Of a stretch of 5,546 nucleotides of DNA, positions 1 to 5,417 are shown piece after piece. Numbering within the stretch: the stretch's first letter is position 1; each line of letters starts with the position of its first letter. This stretch comes from an uncultured Calothrix sp. (GTDB lineage: Bacteria; Cyanobacteriota; Cyanobacteriia; Cyanobacteriales; Nostocaceae). Where the stretch lies: contig CAKZYM010000903.1 in NCBI GenBank assembly GCA_937884685.1, forward strand, positions 1-5,546. Reading direction: 5' to 3'. The notes beneath the pieces are model-generated. The model made no database searches. It was given only the letters and a program-made list of their open reading frames with translations, and was not told the DNA's origin. The translations under genes and the position numbers were made by a program.

Positions 1-112
1 CCGCCGCGTTCGTGCCCGTGGTGTCAATCGTGCCCCCACCGGTGACGTCCACATCACCGCCGGTGTTGTTGTCCAGGCTCGTCATGGACCCACCGTTGAT
101 GTTCAGATCACC
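1..112 (-). other. GC-rich foreign-looking segment with adhesin-like repeat coding frame (partial)
   Basis: This stretch has about 63% G+C over 1-110, whereas the rest of the window is clearly AT-rich. On the minus strand one frame is open from about 151 down to position 2 and reads through short motifs such as TNTGDLNINGGS, SLDNNTGGDVDV and GGGTIDTTGTNAA. This Gly/Asn/Thr/Asp-rich alternating pattern is typical of right-handed beta-helix passenger domains of filamentous haemagglutinins and autotransporters. The frame differs from that of the peptidoglycan-binding gene next to it. No start or stop of its own is visible. I infer either a chimeric assembly junction at a contig end or, less likely, a real insertion or transfer. 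The composition break is directly seen; the family resemblance is by eye. Confidence 0.55.
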
Positions 113-627
113 GGTGTTGGTGATGGTGAAGGTGTTGGTGTTGGTGATGGTTGTTCGGGATTGTCCTTTGCTTGCTGATTAAGTTTTTGACGCAAAGCTA
201 AATCGGCTATTCCGCTTTGCTCTATGTTTAACTGCTCCTGATATTCCTTAACTACTTCTTGGGTTCTTGGCCCATAAAATTGATTGAGTGTTAATTTAGG
301 GTCGGGATTAGAAACTAAATTCAAGTTGTACTTAAGACTTTTAACAATTTCGGCAGCAAGATTTTGAGTTTCTGACCCTGCTATACCGTCAATTCCTATT
401 TTGTATCCCCGTTGAAATTCGCGAATTGCTTTTTTGGTTTGAGCATCTGTCAAAGGAGCTTCGGAAACTGCCACGTTGTACCCCAATCCGTACAAGACAG
501 AGCGGAATTCTCGTGGAGTATAATTCCGCTGACGAGCAGCCCAAACTGTACTTGAAACTGCTACACCGCTTACAATAACGCAGGTAGCTGCGACAAAAAT
601 GTTCTTTTTACTAAACTCACACCACAT
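103..627 (-). CDS. Secreted peptidoglycan-binding-domain protein, C-terminus uncertain
   Basis: The 174-residue protein begins with a signal peptide: a short charged N-terminus with KK at 7-8, a hydrophobic core at about 10-28, and a likely cleavage site near VWA-A at 28-31. Residues about 36-92 form a PG_binding_1-like domain with the usual 'YTPREFRSVLYGLGY' helix, 'AIREFQRGYKIGIDGIAG' and a following helix. Residues about 103-150 look like a second, weaker copy (FYGPRTQEVVKEYQ, GIADLALRQKL). Such domains anchor envelope proteins to the cell wall; no catalytic domain is visible, so the enzymatic role, if any, is unknown. A GGAG Shine-Dalgarno sequence (complement of 636-639) lies 8 bases before the ATG and supports the start. 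The tail from residue 159 is Pro/Ser/Thr repeats. The stop codon at 103-105 lies inside the GC-rich foreign-looking segment, so the last residues and the stop may not belong to the native gene. It is transcribed divergently from the gene at 990. Confidence 0.85.
   Translation of the reverse strand: MWCEFSKKNIFVAATCVIVSGVAVSSTVWAARQRNYTPREFRSVLYGLGYNVAVSEAPLTDAQTKKAIREFQRGYKIGIDGIAGSETQNLAAEIVKSLKYNLNLVSNPDPKLTLNQFYGPRTQEVVKEYQEQLNIEQSGIADLALRQKLNQQAKDNPEQPSPTPTPSPSPTPVI
113..151. repeat. Low-complexity (GGTGTT/GGTGAT) tract at the compositional junction
   Basis: The plus strand is a run of GGT-GTT and GGT-GAT triplets. On the minus strand it reads as Pro-Thr/Ser-Pro repeats in the frame of the peptidoglycan-binding protein, and as Thr-Asn/Thr-Ile repeats in the frame of the adhesin-like fragment. 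Sequence of this kind could be shared by two unrelated genes and bridge them, either by recombination or during assembly. Confidence 0.6.
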
Positions 628-989
628 GATTAAAACTCCGAGTCATTAAAATCGGCAAAATCTTTAAGCCATACAGCTGCATTTTAAGTTTATTTAAGCT
701 ACTTTTCCCATTTTTTTTCCTTATTGTTAATAATTTTTTGATTAAGATAATTTTTTCGTAATTATTTTAGATAAATATCAATAAATTTCTTTGTCATCTT
801 CCTGTAGATGTATCTTAAATAGCTTGTATAAATAGTTAAATAATTTTGAATTAAGTAAATTTTTAAATTGATATAAAATATACAAAAAAACAATATTTTG
901 ACTGAATAAAATACATATAAATTCGCTAGGGATTATTAAATATAATACCGAAAGTCTTATCAAAAAAATGTAATAACACTGAAGGAATA
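628..989. other. AT-rich divergent intergenic region
   Basis: This 362-base gap separates two divergent genes and is extremely rich in A and T, with many homopolymer runs. It should hold the promoters for both genes. The only site I can point to is a TATAAT at 941-946 for the rightward gene; I could not choose a promoter for the leftward gene. A 5-bp hairpin (CATCT 795-799 with AGATG 806-810) is seen but is not persuasive. A minus-strand open frame within this gap (778-996) is rejected as a by-product of the composition. No RNA gene was recognised. Confidence 0.6.
941..946 (+). promoter_or_regulatory. Possible -10 box of the membrane-protein gene
   Basis: A perfect TATAAT lies 43 bases before the ATG at 990, which would give a leader of roughly 35-40 bases. 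No good -35 element is found at the usual distance (918-923 reads TAAATT). In such AT-rich DNA a chance match is quite possible. Confidence 0.35.
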
Positions 990-2450
990 ATGACAAGTAA
1001 AAATCTGAAAAAGAAAAAAAATCTTTGGTTTGAAAGACTAATAGCGCTTACCGCTACGGTAAATTTAGCATTAGTCTTATTTAACTTAACCTATGTTGGA
1101 TGGCGCGATTTTTACTTACGTAACTTGACCCAAATCCAAAAAATATATGACCCCATTAAAGGAATTGAACCTCATCGAGAAACTCAAAATTATTTAGAAA
1201 CTGTAGAAGAATTAGAGAGCCTAATTAGTGTAAGAAGAATCAACTCAAAGATAGCGGAAAATAAGCTCAAAGAATTACGCGATTTAAGCGTGGAAATGAT
1301 AGAGAATAATCCATTTGCAGGAGCTTCAAAAAGTGGAACTCTAGAAAAAATAAAGAATCGGATGCGCGAACGTATTGATAATGAATCTTCTAAGGGCGCT
1401 TTTTCTACTTTCTGGAGTCAAGAATATTTATCAAAACAAGGTTTAATTAGAGAGCTAAACTTTTTCAATCAAAAAATTAAACCTTTAATCTCAACTAATT
1501 ACTATCGACAAATTGGCGAGAATGGGGAATTAATTGATAAATTTTGGATAATTGATTTACCATTTATCATTTTATTTACACTTGAATTATTAGCGCGTAG
1601 TTATTATATAAAACGCCGCCATCCTGGATTTAGCTGGTTAAATTCTATTTTGTGGCATTGGTATGATGTATTTTTAATACTACCTTTTTGGCGTTGGTTA
1701 AGAATCATACCCGTACTATTTCGTTTAGAAAAAGCAGAGTTATTAAATTTACAAGATTTACGCCACCAAGCTCAACAAGGAATTGTAGCTAATTTTGCAG
1801 AAGAAATAACGCAAATAGTAGTAGTACGAGTAATAAATCAAACCCAAAGTTCAATCAAACAAGGAGATTTAACTCGGTGGCTACAACAAAGTAGAACATT
1901 ACAACCTTATGTAGACATAAATAACGTTAATGAAATAGAAGCTTTAGCAGGAATTTTTGTCCAGACAGTTATTAAACAAGTGCTACCAAAAATCCAACCG
2001 CAAATAGTAGCTCTTTTACAACACAATATAGATAGCGCATTTAACCAGTCTTCTATCTATCGTAATTTCCGAAACTTACCAGGGATAGGACAAATGCAAA
2101 GCCAGTTAAGCGAACAACTGGCAAATCAAATTACCATAAATTTCTACCATGCTTTAGTTTCAGCAACAGAAGACCCAGTATCTGCTAAACTTTCAAGCGA
2201 TTTAGTCAAACGCTTCTCGGAATCTTTGGCAGACGAAATCCAGAGAAAAAAAGTACTCTCAGAAATACAAAGCTTGTTAATTGATTTCTTAGAAGAAATA
2301 AAAATCAACTACGTTCAACGTCTCTCCGAAGAAGACATAGAGCAAATTCTTGAACAAACTAGAAAAGTAAATTCAGAAGTCTCTATCCCCTTGCTACCAG
2401 ATACCAGTAGCTCCCAGAGCGCTTATATTAATCAAACTAGAAACAGGTAA
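990..2450 (+). CDS. Membrane protein with voltage-sensor-like S1-S4 region and long helical cytoplasmic domain; function unknown
   Basis: I do not recognise the family of this 486-residue protein. The N-terminus is strongly basic (KKKK at 7-10), followed by a membrane helix at about 14-36 starting with FERLIAL. A predicted periplasmic, mostly helical loop spans about 37-183. Three closely spaced hydrophobic segments follow: about 184-204 (FTLELLAR, with E199 and R203), about 217-233 (WYDVFLILPF, with D226), and about 234-248 (WRWLRIIPVLFRLEK, with R235, R238, R245, K248). The order acidic S2, Asp in S3, Arg-rich S4, and the basic loop (KRR at 208-210) on the cytoplasmic side, match the voltage-sensor domain of ion channels with a very short S3-S4 turn. 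No pore helices or TVGYG-type filter follow; residues 249-460 are soluble, amphipathic and Gln/Glu/Leu-rich. The start is supported by GAAGGA at 981-986, though the spacing is only 3 bases. It lies 149 bases before rimP and may not share its transcript. Alternative: an unrelated membrane protein with chance similarity. Confidence 0.8.
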   Translation: MTSKNLKKKKNLWFERLIALTATVNLALVLFNLTYVGWRDFYLRNLTQIQKIYDPIKGIEPHRETQNYLETVEELESLISVRRINSKIAENKLKELRDLSVEMIENNPFAGASKSGTLEKIKNRMRERIDNESSKGAFSTFWSQEYLSKQGLIRELNFFNQKIKPLISTNYYRQIGENGELIDKFWIIDLPFIILFTLELLARSYYIKRRHPGFSWLNSILWHWYDVFLILPFWRWLRIIPVLFRLEKAELLNLQDLRHQAQQGIVANFAEEITQIVVVRVINQTQSSIKQGDLTRWLQQSRTLQPYVDINNVNEIEALAGIFVQTVIKQVLPKIQPQIVALLQHNIDSAFNQSSIYRNFRNLPGIGQMQSQLSEQLANQITINFYHALVSATEDPVSAKLSSDLVKRFSESLADEIQRKKVLSEIQSLLIDFLEEIKINYVQRLSEEDIEQILEQTRKVNSEVSIPLLPDTSSSQSAYINQTRNR

Positions 2451-2470
2451 TTGTACATTTTTTGCTGCAA

Positions 2471-2526
2471 GCATTTGGAAAAAATGCGCTAAACTCAGAT
2501 TAAGGACGAACTTTCTTACGGTTCGT
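2471..2526 (+). other. Two short hairpins in the membrane gene - rimP gap
   Basis: GCATTT (2471-2476) pairs perfectly with AAATGC (2482-2487) over a 5-base loop. ACGAAC (2506-2511) pairs perfectly with GTTCGT (2521-2526) over a 9-base loop. Neither is followed by a T run, so neither is an intrinsic terminator. They could stabilise the 3' end of the upstream mRNA or belong to the rimP leader if transcription starts upstream of them. The role is unknown. Confidence 0.3.
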
Positions 2527-2545
2527 TGCAAGACTTCTTGGAAGA

Positions 2546-2551
2546 TATACT
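2546..2551 (+). promoter_or_regulatory. Possible -10 box for the rimP operon
   Basis: TATACT differs from TATAAT at one base and sits 49 bases before the rimP start. A TTGCAA at 2526-2531 is the nearest -35-like element, but the spacing of 14 is short. If used, transcription would begin near 2558 and the terminator hairpin at 2562 would form at once in the leader. Confidence 0.3.
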
Positions 2552-2561
2552 TATCGCAGGG

Positions 2562-2585
2562 AGTGGGTTATAGCCCACTTTTTTT
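2562..2585 (+). terminator. Intrinsic terminator / attenuator in the rimP leader
   Basis: AGTGGG (2562-2567) pairs perfectly with CCCACT (2574-2579) around a 6-base loop, followed by T at 2580-2585. This is a textbook intrinsic terminator ending only 14 bases before the rimP ATG. It could end transcription of the upstream gene. Its position immediately before a gene whose operon encodes NusA makes attenuation the more interesting reading. Attenuator-like leaders before rimP-nusA operons are known in other bacteria (the Rfam rimP leader in gammaproteobacteria, and NusA-dependent control of the nusA operon in Bacillus subtilis). That this one works so is inference. Confidence 0.75.
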
Positions 2586-2599
2586 GTTGGAATTGCCAC

Positions 2600-3064
2600 A
2601 TGACTCATCCTTTAGTTCCCCAAATCATTGACTTAGCAACACCAGTAGCAAAAGACCTTGAACTAGAGGTCGTGAAAGTGGTTTTTCATACCAATCAAAG
2701 CCCTCCAGTATTGCGAGTAGACATCCGTAATCCCAACCAGGATACTAGTTTGAACGATTGCGAGCGTATGAGCCGTAATTTAGAAGCAAGTTTGGATGCA
2801 GCGTCAATTATCCCGGATGCCTATGTATTGGAAGTGTCTAGTCCCGGTATTTCCCAGCAATTGCAAACCGACCGGGAATTCATATCTTTTAAAGGGTTCC
2901 CGATTAAGGTTTTAACTTCCCCACCCCATCAAGGACATTCCGAGTTAAATGGTAAACTGGTTCGCCGAGATGAAAAAAGCGTTTACTTAAATAAAAAGGG
3001 TCGTGTAATCGAAATCCCTCGTTCAAACATCACCAGCGTGCAATTAGATGAAGAACGCGATTAA
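2600..3064 (+). CDS. rimP: Ribosome maturation factor RimP
   Basis: RimP binds the free 30S subunit and helps its maturation. The 154-residue length is normal for the family. The N-terminal alpha/beta domain (about 1-85) contains the conserved LRVDI strand (38-42), the helix with CERMSRNLEASLD (54-66), and the family signature LEVSSPGIS (77-85). The C-terminal SH3-like barrel (about 86-150) follows, with DREFISFKG (91-99), a LNGKLVR strand (116-122) and IEIPRSNI (137-144). The ATG is preceded only by a weak GGAA (2589-2592). The start matches the family's N-terminus (HPLVPQIIDLATPVA). It is first of the rimP-nusA-ylxR-infB cluster. It stands right behind an intrinsic terminator, so its expression probably depends on read-through or antitermination. 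Confidence 0.95.
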   Translation: MTHPLVPQIIDLATPVAKDLELEVVKVVFHTNQSPPVLRVDIRNPNQDTSLNDCERMSRNLEASLDAASIIPDAYVLEVSSPGISQQLQTDREFISFKGFPIKVLTSPPHQGHSELNGKLVRRDEKSVYLNKKGRVIEIPRSNITSVQLDEERD

Positions 3065-3089
3065 ATAGGGAGACTTATTCTAACCAGGA

Positions 3090-3121
3090 CTGCTTCTTAT
3101 GCGGACGTGAAGCGGTTTTTT
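3090..3121 (+). terminator. Terminator-like hairpin between rimP and nusA
   Basis: CTGCTTC (3090-3096) pairs with GAAGCGG (3109-3115) with one T-G wobble and a 12-base loop, followed directly by six T at 3116-3121. Within an operon this suggests partial termination or attenuation before nusA. An alternative helix, CTTCTTA (3093-3099) with TAAGAAG (3124-3130), uses the same left arm and would exclude the terminator stem. Only the pairing is seen; activity is inferred. Confidence 0.6.
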
Positions 3122-3262
3122 GCTAAGAAGACTTTTGTTGAAAATGGTTAAGGCTGATTCTTCAACCAACAACTAACTGTTTTTTTAGCAATTAGCCGTA
3201 TGGTGGCAGCACACCGCTTATTTCTCGTCTCTAATTTTGCTGTTATCTGTTGCGATTTTTTT

Positions 3263-3267
3263 AGGAG
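3263..3267 (+). promoter_or_regulatory. Ribosome binding site deciding the nusA start
   Basis: AGGAG lies 8 bases before the ATG at 3276. It lies inside the longer open frame that begins with TTG at 3237, and so argues for the internal ATG as the true start. Confidence 0.8.
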
Positions 3268-3275
3268 AACGATGT

Positions 3276-4652
3276 ATGTCAATGCTTAAATTACTTGGAT
3301 TAAAAGAATTAATTGAAAGTATAAGTCGAGAGCGAAATTTACCGCGTTTAGCTGTGCAATCTGCAATTAGAGAAGCACTGCTTAAAGGTTACGAACGGTA
3401 TCGTCGCGCTCAAAATTTAGACCGCAAACAATTTGATGAAGATTACTTTGAAAATTTTGAAGTAGAACTCGATATTGAAGATGAAGGATTTCGGGTTGTT
3501 TCGACTAAAACTATAGTTGAAGAAGTAACTAATTCCGACCATCAAATTGCTCTTGAGGATGTTAAAGAAATTGTCGAAGAACTTGGTGATGATGCAGCAC
3601 AATTAATAGGACAAGAAGTAGTTGTAGATGTAACTCCTGATAAAAAAGAATTTGGTCGCATGGCTGCAATGCAAACCAAACAGGTGCTTTCACAAAAACT
3701 ACGCGACCAACAGCGACAATTAATTCAGGAAGAGTTCCAAGATTTGGAAGCTACGGTACTACAAGCAAGAGTACTGCGATTTGAAAGACAATCGGTAATT
3801 ATGGCCGTAACTAGTGGTTTTGGTCAGCCAGAAGTAGAAGCGGAATTACCAAAACGCGAACAGCTACCCAACGATAATTATCGTATTGGTGCTACTTTTC
3901 GAGTATATCTGAAAAAAGTTTCAAGAGGTCAGCAGCGAGGCCCACAATTACTAGTTTCTAGAGCTGATGCTGGTTTGGTAGTGTATCTATTTGCTAATGA
4001 AGTACCGGAAATTGAGGACGAAGTTGTACGAATCGTTGCCGTTGCTCGGGAAGCTAATCCCCCATCTTCTTATGTTGGGCCGAGAACAAAAATAGCCGTA
4101 GATACTCTAGACCGGGATGTAGACCCAGTTGGAGCCTGTATTGGAGCGCGAGGTTCGAGAATTCAAGTAGTAGTAAATGAATTACGTGGTGAAAAAATTG
4201 ACGTGATTCGTTGGTCCCCAGACCCAGCAACCTATATTGCCAACGCTCTAAGTCCAGCCCGTGTAGATGACGTTCGTTTGATGGACCCAGAAACCAGACA
4301 AACTCATGTACTCGTAGCCGAAGATCAGTTAAGTTTGGCAATCGGTAAAGAAGGACAAAACGTTCGCCTAGCTGCTAGACTTACTGGTTGGAAAATAGAT
4401 ATTAAAGATAAAGCCAAATACGATTTTGAAGCAGAAGATACAAAATTTGCAGCAGCAAGAGCACAACATGCAGCAGAACTTGAAGAATTAGAAGAATTAG
4501 AAAAACTTGAAGAATTAGAAAAACTTGAATTAGAGAAATTAGAATCTGATAGATTAGATTCGGATAATCAACAATTTGATTCCGAGTTACCGAAAACCGC
4601 ATTGGATGAAACTGACTCCGAATTTGAGTCAGAAAATCAAACAATTTATTAG
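3276..4652 (+). CDS. nusA: Transcription termination/antitermination factor NusA
   Basis: NusA binds RNA polymerase and nascent RNA and modulates pausing, intrinsic termination and antitermination. The 458-residue product has the polymerase-binding N-terminal domain (about 1-130; LKELIESISRERNLPR, and FGRMAAMQTKQVLSQKLR at 126-143). An S1 domain (about 156-228; LEATVLQARV to LLVSRAD) follows, then KH1 with the GxxG loop CIGARGSRIQ (288-297) and KH2 with AIGKEGQNVRLAARLTGW (355-372). It lacks the C-terminal acidic-repeat domains of E. coli NusA, as is usual outside proteobacteria. Instead, residues about 399-422 form a Glu/Leu/Lys-rich stretch, probably a coiled coil, followed by a disordered acidic end. 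An upstream TTG at 3237 would add 13 hydrophobic residues. I reject it because AGGAG stands 8 bases before this ATG and the resulting N-terminus (MSMLKLLGLKEL) fits the family. The gene lies between two possible attenuator regions and its product could act on both. Confidence 0.96.
   Translation: MSMLKLLGLKELIESISRERNLPRLAVQSAIREALLKGYERYRRAQNLDRKQFDEDYFENFEVELDIEDEGFRVVSTKTIVEEVTNSDHQIALEDVKEIVEELGDDAAQLIGQEVVVDVTPDKKEFGRMAAMQTKQVLSQKLRDQQRQLIQEEFQDLEATVLQARVLRFERQSVIMAVTSGFGQPEVEAELPKREQLPNDNYRIGATFRVYLKKVSRGQQRGPQLLVSRADAGLVVYLFANEVPEIEDEVVRIVAVAREANPPSSYVGPRTKIAVDTLDRDVDPVGACIGARGSRIQVVVNELRGEKIDVIRWSPDPATYIANALSPARVDDVRLMDPETRQTHVLVAEDQLSLAIGKEGQNVRLAARLTGWKIDIKDKAKYDFEAEDTKFAAARAQHAAELEELEELEKLEELEKLELEKLESDRLDSDNQQFDSELPKTALDETDSEFESENQTIY
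4491..4526 (+). repeat. Perfect 18-bp tandem duplication in the nusA tail
   Basis: The 18-base unit GAAGAATTAGAAAAACTT occurs at 4491-4508 and again, identical, at 4509-4526. It is flanked by degenerate GAATTAGAA-type copies from about 4482 to 4543. It encodes EELEKL repeats in frame, so length changes in multiples of the unit would keep the gene open. Confidence 0.9.
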
Positions 4653-4696
4653 TAGTAATTTATGAGGTAATAGTTAAAGTCAAATATTTAGGTGAA

Positions 4697-4960
4697 ATGA
4701 AACAAAATTGGAGACGTTGTATTAGTTGCCGAAAAGTCAGTTTAAAACACGAGTTTTGGCGGATTGTCCGCGTGTTTCCTGAAGGAAAGGTACAATTAAA
4801 TCAGGGTATGGGGCGTTCAGCTTATATTTGTCCTACTCCAAGCTGCCTTAGTGTTGCTCAGAAAAAAAATAAGCTGGGACGAGCATTACGCGCATCAGTG
4901 CCTGAAACACTGTATACCACGCTCTGGGAGCAATTGTCTTGTCCCGATATCCAAAAATAA
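4697..4960 (+). CDS. ylxR: YlxR family (DUF448) RNA-binding protein
   Basis: The 87-residue protein carries the family hallmarks: RRCISCRK near the N-terminus (6-13), a FWRIVR strand (20-25), GMGRSAYIC (37-45) and a second cysteine-containing segment ending in KKNKLGRALR (57-66). The length is typical. The Cys residues of CxxC (8, 11) and at 45 and 50 are present. YlxR is a conserved partner of the nusA-infB operon. In Bacillus subtilis it has been reported to bind and modulate RNase P; whether that holds in cyanobacteria is not shown here. The start is supported by AGGTG at 4690-4694 with very short spacing. It follows nusA after 44 bases, with no terminator between, so the two are probably co-transcribed. 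Confidence 0.93.
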   Translation: MKQNWRRCISCRKVSLKHEFWRIVRVFPEGKVQLNQGMGRSAYICPTPSCLSVAQKKNKLGRALRASVPETLYTTLWEQLSCPDIQK

Positions 4961-5065
4961 CTTTTTTACTGATTAAATTCTAAGTAGGGGGTACAATCGG
5001 GCGAATAATACAAGCGGGATTCGGCTATATCCGTAAAAATGGTTGTAACATCATCTTTTAGTAAA

Positions 5066-5137
5066 GAAGGTTAGTGCCTGGCATTATAAACGAGTATTGA
5101 CACATGGCTCTTTTCATCTGTAAAGGCACTCGCCTTC
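5066..5137 (+). repeat. Imperfect inverted repeat with 14-base arms in the infB leader
   Basis: GAAGGTTAGTGCCT (5066-5079) pairs with AGGCACTCGCCTTC (5124-5137) through 12 Watson-Crick pairs, one T-G wobble and one mismatch, enclosing 44 bases. The right arm can instead fold locally as AAGGC (5123-5127) with GCCTT (5132-5136) over a 4-base loop. The two folds exclude each other. This would suit an RNA switch, but could also be a remnant of a small mobile element. Confidence 0.5.
5097..5124 (+). promoter_or_regulatory. Possible internal promoter for infB
   Basis: A perfect TTGACA (5097-5102) is followed after 16 bases by TGTAAA (5119-5124), which matches TATAAT at four of six positions. Transcription would start near 5131, giving infB a leader of about 290 bases. 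This promoter lies inside the loop of the 5066-5137 inverted repeat, so a transcript starting there would lack the left arm. Confidence 0.3.
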
Positions 5138-5411
5138 ACTTAGTCATTGTAGGCAGATCGTGTGTTAGACCCAATAGAAACATCAACAAAGCAAAAAATT
5201 AAATATCCGCACTTGGTCACGCATCATGGGTTGCATTTTAGCGTTAATCAATATAGCGGCAATCAAGGAGATGCCAGCTTCCCAACCAAAACATCTCTCT
5301 TTCCTTTTTCAGGAGGAACCTTTTCAAATTGAAAATGGCAACCGTTACACAGTAAACAAAGGATGGAGATGTCGTAAAAGCTGGCAACCATCCGTTAAAA
5401 CTGTAAATTAT

Positions 5412-5417
5412 AGGGGA
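5412..5417 (+). promoter_or_regulatory. Ribosome binding site of infB
   Basis: AGGGGA stands 7 bases before the ATG at 5425 and fixes the infB start. The overlapping open frame that begins at 5226 has no comparable signal. Confidence 0.75.

Larger units (their letters stand above)
3065..3275 (+). promoter_or_regulatory. rimP-nusA intergenic leader (211 bases)
   Basis: This gap is long for an operon of this kind. Besides the terminator-like hairpin at 3090-3121 it has 7-base complementary segments TTGCTAA (3120-3126) and TTAGCAA (3185-3191), the second preceded by a T run. TGGTT and AACCA around 3145-3167 can also pair weakly. It ends in a strong Shine-Dalgarno sequence. No convincing promoter was found, and no tRNA gene is present. 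Confidence 0.4.

Noticed and set aside
778..996. 72-codon minus-strand open frame in the AT-rich intergenic region
   Set aside because: It is a run of Phe/Leu/Ile/Tyr/Lys/Asn codons as expected from very AT-rich DNA, overlaps the start of the plus-strand membrane gene and resembles no family I know.
3090..3191. Possible tRNA or known riboswitch between rimP and nusA
   Set aside because: The complementary segments do not form a cloverleaf, no T-loop motif is present, and no known riboswitch core was recognised.
3417..3602. Minus-strand open frame inside nusA
   Set aside because: It is a shadow of the well-supported nusA reading frame, with AT-driven Phe/Ile/Asn composition.
4054..4341. 95-codon minus-strand open frame inside nusA
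   Set aside because: It lies opposite the conserved KH domains of NusA and has no independent features; it is a shadow.
4402..4644. Hydrophobic minus-strand open frame opposite the nusA tail
   Set aside because: The Leu/Ile-rich sequence is the complement of the Glu/Leu repeat codons and not a real membrane protein.
5104..5202. 32-codon plus-strand open frame starting at ATG 5104
   Set aside because: There is no Shine-Dalgarno sequence, and the product (MALFICKGTRLH...) is unlike any leader peptide known to me; it is likely chance.
5331..5358. Mini open frame (ATG 5335, MATVTQ) after AGGAGG
   Set aside because: The start is 18 bases from AGGAGG, which is too far for normal initiation, and six codons alone give no evidence of a regulatory peptide.
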